Shown here: positions 1 to 10,335 of the stretch, one piece after another
How positions within the stretch are numbered: position 1 is the stretch's first letter
Layout of the letters: each line of letters begins with the position of its first letter
Assembly: GCA_023630585.1 (NCBI GenBank)
Contig: CM042540.1
Coordinates: forward strand, 15,871,574-15,935,573
DNA: 64,000 bases
Source: Cranoglanis bouderius
Taxonomy: Eukaryota; Chordata; Actinopteri; Siluriformes; Cranoglanididae
Direction of reading: 5' to 3'
Notes under the pieces: model-generated
The model's input: only the letters and a program-made list of their open reading frames with translations
Told to the model about the DNA's origin: nothing
Database searches by the model: none
Made by a program: the position numbers and the translations under genes

Positions 1-649
1 AAATATAGGAAGAACAACACCTTTAGGAGAGGTATGGTATGGCATGATAAGAAAAATTAATAGAATCAGGTAATGCTGGGAATATCCTGTAATGATACAT
101 GAAATAATCACAGTTACAGATAATGAGAAGGCAAAGTTAGTAGCTAAAACATTTGTTAAAGTCCACAGTAATGAGAACATATCAGACAGAGAAAAAAAGA
201 GGGAAAGAATTAACAAAAGAGAAACATCAAGGAGCTCCAAATAAAGCTAGAAAGAAAATGCACTTATACACAGGAATAGCATCACCAGATGATGAAGTAT
301 GTTATGTTACAACATTACCAGAATTGACGATTAAAGAATCAAAAACATTGACAGATCACCTCTCTGTGTACATTACAGAAATAATTGCATTAGTGTCAGC
401 TTTACAGTTTATAGATTTGCCAGGGAAAGTAATTTTATAAAATCAGTATTAGCAAGCTTACACGAATGGCACAGCAGGTAGGACATTCTGACTGAAGCTC
501 AACATATAGTTAAATCAATTAGGAATTCAAGTCAAATTTATGTGTATGTTTACAGTGGGGGGAAAAAAGTATTTGATCCCCTGCTGATTTTGTACATTTG
601 CCCACTGACAAAGAAATGATCAGTCTATGATTTTAATGGTAGGTGTATT

Positions 650-1621
650 TTAACAGTGAGAGACAGAATAACAACAAAAAAATCCAGAAAAACGCATTTC
701 AAAAAAGTTATAAATTGATTTGCATTTTAATGAGGGAAATAAGTATTTGACCCCTTCGACGTAGTACTTGTTGGCAAAACCCTTGTTGGCAATCACAGAG
801 GTCAGACGTTTCTTGTAGTTGGCCACCAGGCTTGCACACATCTCAGGAGGGATTTTGTCCCACTCCTCTTTGCAGATCCTCTCCAAGTCACCCAAGATTT
901 GACAGTACATGGCCCCGTCCATCGTCACTTTGACACGGTGCAGTTGTCCTGTCCCCTTAGCAGAAAAACACCCCCAAAGCATAATGTTCCCACCTCCATG
1001 TTTGACGATGGGGATGGTGTTATGACTTGGGGTCATAGGCAGCATTCCTTCTCCTCCAAACACGGCAAGTTGAGTTGATGCCAGAGAAATCTGACCACAC
1101 CTGACCGCAACACTTTCACCCAGTTCTCATCTGAATCATTCAGGCAAACTTCAAATGGGCCTGTACATGTGCTTTCTTGAGCAGGGGGACCTTGCGGGCA
1201 CTGCAGGATTTCAGTCCTTCACGGCGTAGTGTGTTACCAATTGTTTTCTTGGTGACTATGGTCCCAGCTGCCTTGAGATCATTAACAAGATCCTCCTGTG
1301 TAGTTCTGAGCTGATTCCTCACTGTTCTCATGATCATTGAAACTCCACGAGGCGAGATCTTGCATGGTGCCCCAGACCGAGGGAGACTGACAGTTTCATC
1401 CATTTGCGAATAATCGCACCAACTGTTGTCACCTTCTCACCAAGCTGCTTGGCGATGGTCTTGTAGCCCATTCCAGCCTTGTGTAGGTCTACAATCTTGT
1501 CCCTGACATCCTTGGACAGCTCTTTGGTCTTGGCCATGGTGGAGAGTTTGGAATCTGATTGATTGATTGCTTCTGTGGACAGGTGTCTTTTATACAGGTA
1601 ACAAACTGAGATTAGGAGCAC
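650..1621 (-). pseudogene. Tc1 transposase remnant lacking the catalytic core
   Basis: Three minus-strand frames together cover a Tc1 transposase. The N-terminal paired-like HTH starts MAKTKELSKDVRDKIVDLHK (ORF ending at 1621). The second HTH and linker lie in the 1140-1403 frame. The C-terminal half is in the 650-1063 frame. In the last, the phrase TMDGAMYCQILG runs straight into DLERICKEEWDKIPPEM. The region that carries the second Asp and the third acidic residue of the DD34E triad is gone. The fuller copy of the same family at 34749-35842 retains that segment (FQHDNDPKHT to SPDLNPI), so the loss here is a deletion in this copy. It cannot make active transposase. Confidence 0.85.
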
Positions 1622-1650
1622 TCCCTTTAAGAGAGTGCTCCTAATCTCAG
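1606..1650. repeat. Perfect 18-bp-stem palindrome within the Tc1 terminal region
   Basis: CTGAGATTAGGAGCACTC (1606-1623) is followed by a 9-nt loop and its exact reverse complement (1633-1650). The pairing continues imperfectly outward over the flanking words around AGGTGTCTTTTATACAGGTA and its partner near 1655-1675, giving a long foldback. It lies upstream of the transposase start in the minus-strand reading direction. Confidence 0.9.
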
Positions 1651-2130
1651 CTCATTACCTATGTAAAAGACACCTGGGAGCCAGAAATCTTGCTGATTGA
1701 TAGAGGATCAAATACTTATTTCCCTCATTAAAATGCAAATCAATTTATAACTTTTTTTGAAATGCGTTTTTCTGGATTTTTTTTGTAGTTATTCTGTCTC
1801 TCACTGTTAAAATACACCTACCATTAAAATTATAGACTTATCATTTCTTTGTCAGTGGGAAAACGTACAAAATCAACAGGGGATCAAATACTTTTTTCCC
1901 CCACTGTATGTGGAAATGTGAGTGCAGATGAAGCAGCAAAACAAGCTGTTTTTCATGACAGAGTAGATTCTAAAACCAACAAGTAAAGCAAAAATTAAAA
2001 AATTCATATGGAATGCATTGATTAAGAAATGGCTATAGAGTTTCAGAAATCAATAAACAGGAGATTTAGATTGGCTTAGAAGAGAAAAAAAAGTCGTCAG
2101 GTTGCATTTGAAACCATCTGTTGCCAGTGG

Positions 2131-2380
2131 TGGCATAGTGGTTAAGGCTCTGGCTTACTGTTTAGAAGGCCAGGTGTTCAAGCCCCAGCACTGCCACTAC
2201 ACTGTGCTTTCTAACAAGCTGGGATAGAGAAGAATTTCACTTTACTATATGTGACACATAAAGGCTCTGGAAGGACTGGAGGTCCACCAGTGTGATCCCC
2301 AGTATGAGGCCATGTGTTGTGGTGCTGCAACAAAACTGAAGTCCAGGCCCCAGAACTGCCCATAAGCTATCAAAATGACA
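2131..2380 (+). repeat. Probable tRNA-derived SINE
   Basis: The stretch begins with a tRNA-like head (GTGGCATAGTGGTTAAGGC, an A-box-like word) followed about 35 bp later by a B-box-like word, GGTGTTCAAGCCCC. A tail with AGAATTTCACTTTACTATAT and GTGACACATAAAGG follows, the type of sequence fish SINEs share with LINE 3' ends. The family was not identified and the 3' boundary is approximate. Confidence 0.55.
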
Positions 2381-3952
2381 CATTAATTATTTAGTTAACT
2401 TATAACTGCATATCTCAATCCTGTGCAGTAATTACATATGACCTGTATTTTTGCTTGAATATTGTCTTTTTTTAAAGTGTGTATGTACACAATATTTTTT
2501 TTTTTTTACTTTAGGACACTGTATACTGTATTTTTTCATATATTTGTTCATTTAAACTAAATTTGAAGTGCATTACTCAGAGAAGACACAAACAGCTGAT
2601 ATCACCAAGATCAACAAGTCTTTATATGAAGGAAATGATTTAATTGCATTTTGACTTATTAGTGTTCCCTACAGACCTTTAGGTCCTTGTTTGGTCTCAG
2701 GTGTATGCACAGCTAATTTATTGCTTCCACTGTGTAAATGAAAGACTTTTGTATGACTAAATGCTAATGGTTATAAATACAAGAACAACATGATTGTTAA
2801 TATTTGATGATATGCACACCACAAATTTTAATGTAAACAAATATGGAATTTATGACAGACAGGCAATTTCATGTTATGTTATGTGTACAATTTGTTATTG
2901 AAGGGAACTTGGGATCAACAGAAGTTTTTTAAATAGCACAGATCTTTTCGATTGGAATGGATAGATGGGAAACAGTGGTCGACACTTTAATTTCACCAAA
3001 CAAGTTGTGTCACATCTGTGTCCATTACACAGGACCAAAATAAAGAAAAAACTGTTGTAGCAGAATAAGCATAGTTGATAGGGGTGTATCGATGCTCTTA
3101 CTCTTCCTAAAGCTTCTCTAATATAATCTTTCTATTACCACACTTTTATTAAACTAACTATAGATTATTTGCTGATCAAGTTACACATAATGAGAAAATT
3201 ATCCTGTCCAATGAGTAAGCATTTGAAATGATTGTAATAATGTATTTTTGACTCTACCTCGTATGGTGATCACCATCATTTGCCATAAACCTAAGAATTG
3301 AATTTCAAAATAGGACTGCCCACTTTTACAAAATTGCCAATGTGTCCTTATATAGCAAGTAAGTTTTCAAAATGAGTAAGACTTGTGACAAGATCACTTA
3401 AATTGAATAGCCAGATAGCAAATTTTAAGCTGTAGAAAGAGAATCAGCTGACAAACATTAGTTTATTATGAAATGTTTTAATACAATCCAAAACAAACTT
3501 CATAGACTAGACATTCTTTATAAATATTGTGTGAGAATCATGTGTTTATACTTGCATTATCAAATGAAAATTTTTAATCTGTACTCTTAGAATTCTCAGT
3601 CTGAGCCCAAGAGCACTGATTTTGTGCTTTGCTGAGAGTACATCAGCAGTATTCTCTGCTACAATGGTAGAATGTTAATTATGATACACACTCAGAGCCA
3701 AACTGTCTCATGGCTACGGAAGAATATTTTAGATCCCTTATGCAACATCCAAAAGTTCTCAGACATATGCATGTTTCAGATGTTTTGGAAATTTCAACTT
3801 TCTTATTATTATGATCATTATTATAAATATATTACTAGCAAATATATGGACTAACAAATCATGAAAGTGAATCAAGGACAAATATATTACAAAATGGTGT
3901 GAAAGATAATGTCCATTTAATTGAATTCATTAATGATGTTACTAAAGCAGCA
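2381..3952. other. Intergenic, no gene recognised
   Basis: AT-rich sequence downstream of the odorant receptor gene. A short poly-T tract lies near 2493-2508. No ORF with recognisable content was found. Confidence 0.6.
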
Positions 3953-4936
3953 TCAGACCCTGACACTTGAAACCTTTACAGTGAAAATTCTATTTACATG
4001 CATTTTGAATATTTTTAAGAGTGTGTTCCTTATCTCTTTGGTTCGGACACCATAGATAATTGGATTGATACACGCAGGGAAAAGTATATATGTGACACCC
4101 AGAAAGGTATTAACATCCACTGTAATTGGAATATGAAGATTTCGTGAGAGAAAAGTAACACTTCCTATGAAATAAAAACACATCATCACAATTAAGTGAG
4201 TACTACAAGTATGAATTGCTTTTGATCTTTGCTCACCTGCTGCAGCCCTTAGCACTACATACAGGATTTTCACATAAGAGACAAGAATGACAGATATATC
4301 AATTCCAACAAAACAGATAATCACAGCAACCCCAACTGCAGTATTTTTTGCAGTAGAACTACAGGCTAGGCTAACAAGAGCCATGTGGTCACAGTAACAA
4401 TGATGGATAATATTTGACTCACAGAAAGACAAAGATGCAGCCAAACCAACCAAAGTGCACATTATTGTTCCACTCCTGATCAATGTAAAAAGCAGCAGTT
4501 TCACAAACATAGAGGAGTTCATAATTGCTGTGTAACGAAGCGGATTACAAATTGCTACAGAGCGATCCAGAGCCATTGCTAGAAGAATAGTAGACTCTAC
4601 TGAGGAAAAGAAGTGAATGAAAAACATTTGTGTTAAACACCCAACCAAAGTTATTTCATTTAAGTCAAAGAGAAAGCTCAGAAGCATTGCTGGGACAATG
4701 GCAGTAGGCACAATGATGTCAACCACTGCTAAGGCAGACACAAGTATGTACATTGGACTGTGAAGTGTCTTTGTGTTTTTGATTACAAAAAGTAATAAAG
4801 AATTTCCAACAATAACTAAAATGTAAGTGAGCACAAATGGCAGGAAAATCAAGTGTCTGTATCCGAAAGTCTCTGGGAATCCAACAAAAATAAACTTTGT
4901 GTGTGTGAAGTTCACGCCTTGGAATTCCTCAGTCAT
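3953..4936 (-). CDS. Odorant receptor, class A GPCR, intact single-exon coding region
   Basis: This 327-residue frame has the hallmarks of a vertebrate odorant receptor that couples odorant binding to a G protein in the cilia membrane of olfactory neurons. There is an N-glycosylation site at N9 (NFT), GN at 44-45 in TM1, and LHSPMYILVSALAVVDI leading into TM2. C100 and the loop cysteines C172, C180, C182 and C192 are present. The TM3 end reads MALDRSVAICNPLRY (DRS in place of DRY), TM6 begins KAIHTCSTHL, and TM7 reads PACINPIIYGVRTKEIR. The CYCDHMALVSLAC loop resembles class I (OR51/52-like) receptors, but subfamily placement needs a tree. The start fits the short N-terminus of the family and the stop is TGA. 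No frameshift is seen, so it looks functional despite the surrounding mobile DNA. A 5' noncoding exon may lie at higher coordinates but cannot be identified. Confidence 0.95.
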   Translation of the reverse strand: MTEEFQGVNFTHTKFIFVGFPETFGYRHLIFLPFVLTYILVIVGNSLLLFVIKNTKTLHSPMYILVSALAVVDIIVPTAIVPAMLLSFLFDLNEITLVGCLTQMFFIHFFSSVESTILLAMALDRSVAICNPLRYTAIMNSSMFVKLLLFTLIRSGTIMCTLVGLAASLSFCESNIIHHCYCDHMALVSLACSSTAKNTAVGVAVIICFVGIDISVILVSYVKILYVVLRAAAGEQRSKAIHTCSTHLIVMMCFYFIGSVTFLSRNLHIPITVDVNTFLGVTYILFPACINPIIYGVRTKEIRNTLLKIFKMHVNRIFTVKVSSVRV

Positions 4937-5522
<586 letters not shown>

Positions 5523-5967
5523 AATTTTATTTAGATATAGCTAGGGTGAATATTTAGTCAAGTATGTCAACTATCTAACTATTTAATCTATCCATGAATT
5601 AATTGATGCCATCCATTCATGAGCCATGTCTTTTTATAAGAGCTGTTTGATTCTTATAAGTGTAGCTTCTTGTCATCGTTAAACTGGTAAGCTAAAGTGC
5701 CTTGTTCAAATTGACATGCTCCCCTGACAATATGTACTCCAGATACTGTATTTGTTTTAACCAGGCCCTACATGCAAGTTCACTAATTAATCATTACCAA
5801 CTTTCCCTTATTTCACTAATGAGCACTGGTCTTTAACAATGTTGTGCACAGTTAAAACAATACCTGTAGCAATGATGGTCCTAGTTAAATTGCAAGGCAT
5901 AGATATTATAAAGACAAGTGTTTAATTACTCAGATTCTTACAATAAGGTTGTTTTTTTAACCAAATA
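5523..5967. other. Intergenic, nothing recognised
   Basis: Spacer between the TA microsatellite and the TA target site of the Tc1-like element. No coding or repeat signature seen. Confidence 0.5.
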
Positions 5968-7478
5968 CAGGTGCATCTCAATAAATTAGAATGTCGTGGA
6001 AAAGTTCATTTATTTCAGTAATTCAACTCAAATTGTGAAACTGGTGTATTAAATAAATTCAATGCACGCAGACTGAAGTAGTTTAAGTCTTTGGTTCTTT
6101 TAATTGTGATGATTTTGGCTCACATTTAACAAAAACCCACCAATTCACTATCTCAACAAATTAGAATACTTCATAAGACCAATAAAAAAAAACATTTTTT
6201 AGTGAATTGTTGGCCTTCTGGAAAGTATGTTCATTTACTGTACATGTACTCAATACTTGGTAGGTTCTCCTTTTGCTTTAATTACTGCCTCAATTCGGCG
6301 TGGCATGGAGGTGATCAGTTTGTGGCACTGCTGAGGTGGTATGGAAGCCCAGGTTTCTTTGACAGTGGCCTTCAGCTCATCTGCATTTTTTGGTCTCTTG
6401 TTTCTCATTTTCCTCTTGACAATACCCCATAGATTCTCTATGGGGTTCAGGTGTGGTGAGTTTGCTGGCCAGTCAAGCACACCAACACCATGGTCATGTA
6501 ACCAACTTTTGCTGCTTTTGGCAGTGTGGGCAGGTGCCAAATCCTGCTGGAAAATAAAATCAGCATCATCAAAAAGTTGGTCAGCAGAAGGAAGCATGAA
6601 GTGCTCCAAAATTTCTTGGTAAACGGGTGCAGTGACTTTGGTTTTCAAAAAACACAATGGACCAACACCAGCAGATGACATTGCACCCCAAATCATCACA
6701 GACTGTGGAAACTTAACACTGGACTTCAAGCAACTTGGGCTATGAGCTTCTCCACCCTTCCTCCAGACTCTAGGACCTTGGTTTCCAAAGGAAATACAAA
6801 ACTTGCTCTCATCTGAAAAGAGGACTTTGGACCACTGGGCAACAGTCCAGTTCTTCTTCTCCTTAGCCCAGGTAAGACACCTCTGATGTTGTCTGTGGTT
6901 CAGGAGCGGCTTAACAAGAGGAATACGACAACTGTAGCCAAATTCCTTGGCACATCTGTGTGTGGTGGCTCTTGATGCTTTGACCCCAGCCTCAGTCCAT
7001 TCCTTGTGAAGTTCACTCAAATTCTTGAATCGATTTTGCTTGACAATCCTCATAAGGCTGCGGTTCTCTCGGTTGGTTGTGCATCTTTTTCTTCCACACT
7101 TATTCCTTCCACTCAACTTTGTGTTAACATGCTTGGATACAGCACTCTGTGAACAGCCAGCTTCTTTGGCAATGAGTGTTTGTGGCTTACCTAGTGAACC
7201 AAACTGAGAGACCATTTTGAAGGCTCAGGAAACCTTTGCAGGTGTTTTGAGTTGATTAGCTGATTGGCATGTCACCATATTCTAATTTGTTGAGATAGTG
7301 AATTGGTGGGTTTTTGTTAAATGTGAGCCAAAATCATCACAATTAAAAGAACCAAAGACTTAAACTACTTCAGTCTGTGTGCATTGAATTTATTTAATAC
7401 ACGAGTTTCACAATTTGAGTTGAATTACTGAAATAAATGAACTTTTCCACGACATTCTAATTTATTGAGATGCACCTG
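5968..7478 (-). mobile_element. Tc1-like DNA transposon with both ITRs and an uninterrupted transposase ORF
   Basis: The element is TA-flanked (5966-5967 and 7479-7480). It begins CAGGTGCATCTCAATAAATT and ends with the complement, TGAGATGCACCTG. The inverted terminal repeats extend about 200 bp with few mismatches: the word GTGAAACTGGTGTATTAAAT on the left pairs with its partner near 7395-7412, and the CACCAATTCACTATCTCAAC region is present at both ends. A 321-codon transposase fills the middle on the minus strand. Of the many Tc1-type copies in the window this is the only one without a visible coding lesion. A 5'-truncated relative is at 47738-48713. Confidence 0.95.
6250..7215 (-). CDS. Tc1/mariner-superfamily transposase, DD34E, apparently intact
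   Basis: The 321-residue protein would bind the element's ITRs and catalyse cut-and-paste transposition into TA. Residues 1-35 form a helix-turn-helix (LIAKEAGCSQSAVSKHV), and a second HTH-like region follows to about residue 95 (basic GRNKCGRKR at 36-44). The catalytic domain has D135 (FSDESKF), D225 (FQQDLAPAH) and E260 (HLNPIENLW). Exactly 34 residues separate D225 from E260, the Tc1 spacing. WGAMSSAGVGPL at 176-187 is the conserved glycine-rich segment. It ends PTKY, as the related copies do. It is slightly shorter than the usual 335-345 residues, and the shortfall seems to be at the N-terminus. There is no internal stop or frameshift. Activity is an inference. Confidence 0.93.
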   Translation of the reverse strand: MVSQFGSLGKPQTLIAKEAGCSQSAVSKHVNTKLSGRNKCGRKRCTTNRENRSLMRIVKQNRFKNLSELHKEWTEAGVKASRATTHRCAKEFGYSCRIPLVKPLLNHRQHQRCLTWAKEKKNWTVAQWSKVLFSDESKFCISFGNQGPRVWRKGGEAHSPSCLKSSVKFPQSVMIWGAMSSAGVGPLCFLKTKVTAPVYQEILEHFMLPSADQLFDDADFIFQQDLAPAHTAKSSKSWLHDHGVGVLDWPANSPHLNPIENLWGIVKRKMRNKRPKNADELKATVKETWASIPPQQCHKLITSMPRRIEAVIKAKGEPTKY

Positions 7479-7776
7479 TATATTAGCTCCTACTAAGGGC
7501 TCACAGCTTTATTGTTGTAATAGTCATTGCCCACACAGTAGAATGCAAGTTAATCATTCACTCAAATTAATCAGTAAATACACTGAGAAATTAATCTTAG
7601 CAAGTGAAATTATCTTTAATATATTAAAATTTATCTGATATTTCTCTATTGTAAGATTACAATAAATCAAATACATGATGATTATTAAACCTAATTTCAA
7701 TTTGTAATAATTTAAAGCTGAACTTGTTCTAGTATTTATTTCTAGAATAAAAAGCAAATTTATCATTTTATATATA

Positions 7777-8483
7777 CAGTTGCAATCAGGTTTATTGTCA
7801 AAATTTACAAACTTTCAGATGTTTGCAATGAACAAATCAAGCAAAAGCAATTGAAATAGCTCAACACAAAGAATGCTTCAAGTGGTTTCCCCAAATTCAA
7901 CTGAAAATGCAACTTATAATGACCTCCAGTTTAAAAATTATTTAACCCCTTCATGGCAAGCATCTTTAGTACTTAGTAGAGCACCCTTTTGCTGTTATGA
8001 CCTGCTGCAAACGAGATGCATAGCCAGACACCAGCTTCTGGCAGCATTCCTGAGGAATCTTAGCCCAGTCCTCATGACAATGGCCTCCAGTTCAATAATA
8101 TCCTTGGGTTTGCGTGCTGCAAATCCCACCAGAGATTTTTTATGGGCTTCAAGTCAGGTGACTGTGATGGCCCTGTAGAATCTTCCAACTAAGCCTTGGT
8201 GAAATCTGAGGTATACTTGGGATAATTGTCCTGTTGGAAGGTCCAGTGATGCCCAAGCTTCAGCTTCCTCACAGACGCCATGACATTTCCTCCTAGGATT
8301 TCCTGATACTTCAATGAATCCATCTTGCCTTCCACACGCTGCAGGTTTCCAGTGCCAGAGGATGAAAAGCAGCCCCAGAACATTACCGAACCACCACCAT
8401 GCTTGACTGTGGACAGAGTGTTCTTTTTTTTTGTGACAGTAAACCTGATTGCAATGGGGGTTGAATAATTTTGTTTGCAACTG
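7777..8483 (-). mobile_element. Internally deleted Tc1-like element with transposase 3' remnant
   Basis: TA-flanked (7775-7776, 8484-8485), beginning CAGTTGCAATCAGG and ending TTTGCAACTG. The minus strand keeps only the middle and C-terminal part of a transposase, in broken frames. One frame reads VKHGGGSVMFWGCFSSSGTG, continuing to TFQQDNYPKYTSDFTK, which includes the second catalytic Asp. The remainder, after a frameshift, leads to the end. The whole DNA-binding half is missing and the glycine-rich segment abuts the right ITR. At 707 bp it could have moved only with transposase supplied from elsewhere. Confidence 0.85.
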
Positions 8484-8487
8484 TATG

Positions 8488-8700
8488 TCAACACCTTGAA
8501 CTATTTGTCATGTTCCTCAAACCATTCCAGAACAATTTTTGCAGTGTGGCAGGGCACATTTTTCCTGCAACACATCAACTTCAAGAACTGACTGTTCACT
8601 TGCTGCTTAATATGTCCCACCCCTTGACATGTGCCATTGTAACATGATAATCAATGTTATTCACTTCATCTGTCAGTGGTTTTAATGTTATGACTGATTG
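8488..8700. mobile_element. Fused terminal parts of another Tc1-like element
   Basis: The first part (CAAACCATTCCAGAACAATT, GCAGTGTGGCAGGGCAC) resembles the C-terminal coding region of a widespread fish Tc1 family. The second part (GCCATTGTAACATGATAATC, TCTGTCAGTGGTTTTAATG) resembles that family's terminal repeat. The two are joined directly at about 8565, so most of the element is deleted. Assigned by recall of the family pattern, without alignment. Confidence 0.5.
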
Positions 8701-8740
8701 GTTTAGTTGTCAAATAGAATATGAAGAAATCATGTGACAA

Positions 8741-8782
8741 GAAAGAGAGAAGTGATACAGACTGGTATCACTTCTCTCTTTC
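8741..8782. repeat. Perfect 17-bp-stem hairpin at the LINE junction
   Basis: GAAAGAGAGAAGTGATA (8741-8757), an 8-nt loop, then the exact complement (8766-8782). It lies a few dozen bases before the first recognisable LINE codons. Its origin is unclear; a fold-back synthesis at the 5' truncation point of the LINE is possible. Confidence 0.85.
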
Positions 8783-8834
8783 CTTTCTAAAATACTTGAA
8801 CGCTCCGTATATAATCAACTGTCTCTTTATCTCT

Positions 8835-9972
8835 TGCAGAACCACCTTCAAGATCAATACCAGTCTGGCTTTAAATCAGCACGCTCCACAGAGACTGCCT
8901 CTTGGCCGTCACTGAAAAATTTTCATGCTGCCAGATCAGCCAAACTGTCCTCTGTCCTCATCCTGCTTGACCTGTCTGCTGCATTTGACACAGTCAACCA
9001 CAAGATTCTCCTGACTACCCTCAAGAGTCTTGGAATTTGCAGAGCAGCATGGCAATGGTTTGCTTCATACTTGGAAGGTCATTCGTATCAGGTGTCATGG
9101 GGGGATCAACATCTGCACCTCGCAGACTCTCTACTGGTGTCCCACAAGGCTCAGTACTTGGTCGTCTCCTCTTTTCCCTCTACACCCACTCTCTTCGCAA
9201 AGTCATCTCCTCACATGAGTTCTCTTACCACTGCTATGCTGATGATAATCAATTTGTCTTTTCCTTTACTCCTTCAGACACCACTGCTTCTGCCCGGATC
9301 ACAGCATGTCTGACGGACATTTCATCATGGATGGCAGCTCATCAGCTGAAACTCAACCCCAGCAAAACTGAACTGTTCTTCATCCGAGGAGATTCGTCCC
9401 CATGCCAGGATCTCACGATCTCCTTAGACAACTCCGTCATCTCTCCTTCAGCCTCTGGTCGTAACCTTGAGGTAATTGTGGACAATCAACTGTCCTTTTC
9501 ATCACATATTACTAATCTAACACAGTCCTGTCGGTTTATCCTTTACAACATTAGAAGGATTCGTCCATTTCTAACAACACAGGCAACTCAGTTGCTTGTG
9601 CAGTCTCTTGCTGCACTCCCTTCACTGGCTTCCAGTAGCTGCATGCATCAGATTCAAAACATTGATGCTTGCCTACAAAGCCAAAAGTGGAACAGCACCC
9701 TCTTATCTTAGAGCTCTCATAAACCCATGCACTGCACCATGCTCCCTCAGGTCAACAAGCACTGCTCAATTGGTCCCACCCTCTCTCAGGACACAAGGTA
9801 GATCTGCCTCACGACTTTTCTCTGTTCTGGCACCAAGGTGGTGGAATGAACTTCCCATCAATGTCAGAACAGCTGAATCACTGGCTATCTTCAAGAAACA
9901 CCTAAAGACATACCTCTTCCTTAAATACTTACCCCTTGATAGTTAGTGTTTTCTTCTTCTTCTTCTTCTTCA
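8835..9972 (+). mobile_element. 5'-truncated L2-like LINE, RT C-terminal half, frameshifted
   Basis: The plus strand encodes the second half of a non-LTR reverse transcriptase. The opening frame has FQDQYQSGFKSARSTET and LLDLSAAFDTVNHKIL (RT motif A Asp). The next frame has STGVPQGSVLGRLLFSLYT, then HCYADDNQFVF (the YADD catalytic motif) and HQLKLNPSKTELFF. The third frame has the C-terminal tail PRWWNELPINVRTAESLAIF. At least two frameshifts, near 9100 and 9640, separate them. The 5' end, including the endonuclease, is missing. A TTC microsatellite at 9949-9972 marks the 3' tail. The motif set and tail are typical of the L2 clade in fish. It is inactive. Confidence 0.85.
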
Positions 9973-10075
9973 AAAAACTCCTAACAGTTGCTCTCTTTTC
10001 ACAGGTTTGTGTTCAGTGCACTTCGTTGTAATCGTACGAACCAGAAATTAAATATTCATTGATGGAGAATTTAAA

Positions 10076-10125
10076 GTTCCCTATCAAAAGCTGCTTTCGA
10101 TGCTGCATATCAAACGCTAATGGGA
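10076..10125 (+). repeat. DIRS left inverted terminal repeat
   Basis: Begins GTTCCCTATCAAAAGCTGCT. It pairs in inverted orientation with 14876-14925, with three mismatches counted by eye. Confidence 0.88.
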
Positions 10126-10335
10126 GAACATTCTTTGTTTGACCGGTTGCAAAGCATGTGTGTCAAACACGCCAAGAATTGGCTTAAATAACCTCGGTGA
10201 GTTACGTCATTGATTACGTGCACCTGCAGGTTATAAATAGACATGAAAGAGACATACCTTCAGGTTTCTTTGTCTTCGAGACCACTTTGTGTGTGTGTGT
10301 GTTGTCTCCTGTGTTGTTAAAAGAGAAATTATATC

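Larger units (their letters stand above)
553..1906 (-). mobile_element. Tc1-like DNA transposon, internally deleted, TA-flanked
   Basis: The element starts CAGTGGGGGGAAAAAAG and ends with the complement, CCCCACTG, and lies between TA dinucleotides at 551-552 and 1907-1908. Long inverted terminal repeats continue inward for about 170 bp on each side (for example the shared words around 640-740 and 1725-1825). The minus strand carries a broken transposase. At 1354 bp it is somewhat shorter than a full Tc1 element of about 1.6 kb, because the catalytic centre has been lost. Confidence 0.9.
1..2105 (+). mobile_element. Non-LTR retrotransposon (LINE) RNase H fragment, interrupted by a Tc1 element
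   Basis: The stretch 130-230 reads AKLVAKTFVKVHSNENISD in one frame, resembling the linker upstream of the RT in fish LINE pol proteins. At 240-440 a second frame reads through a region resembling an RNase H domain (HLYTGIASPDDEVCYV, ending ALQFIDLPGKVIL). The tail of an RNase H-like domain (NVSADEAAKQAVF) resumes at about 1916, directly after the Tc1 element at 553-1906. The LINE is therefore the older element and was split by the transposon. The RT itself is missing between the linker and the RNase H part, and stops and frameshifts are present. The clade assignment is uncertain and the fragment is dead. Confidence 0.5.
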
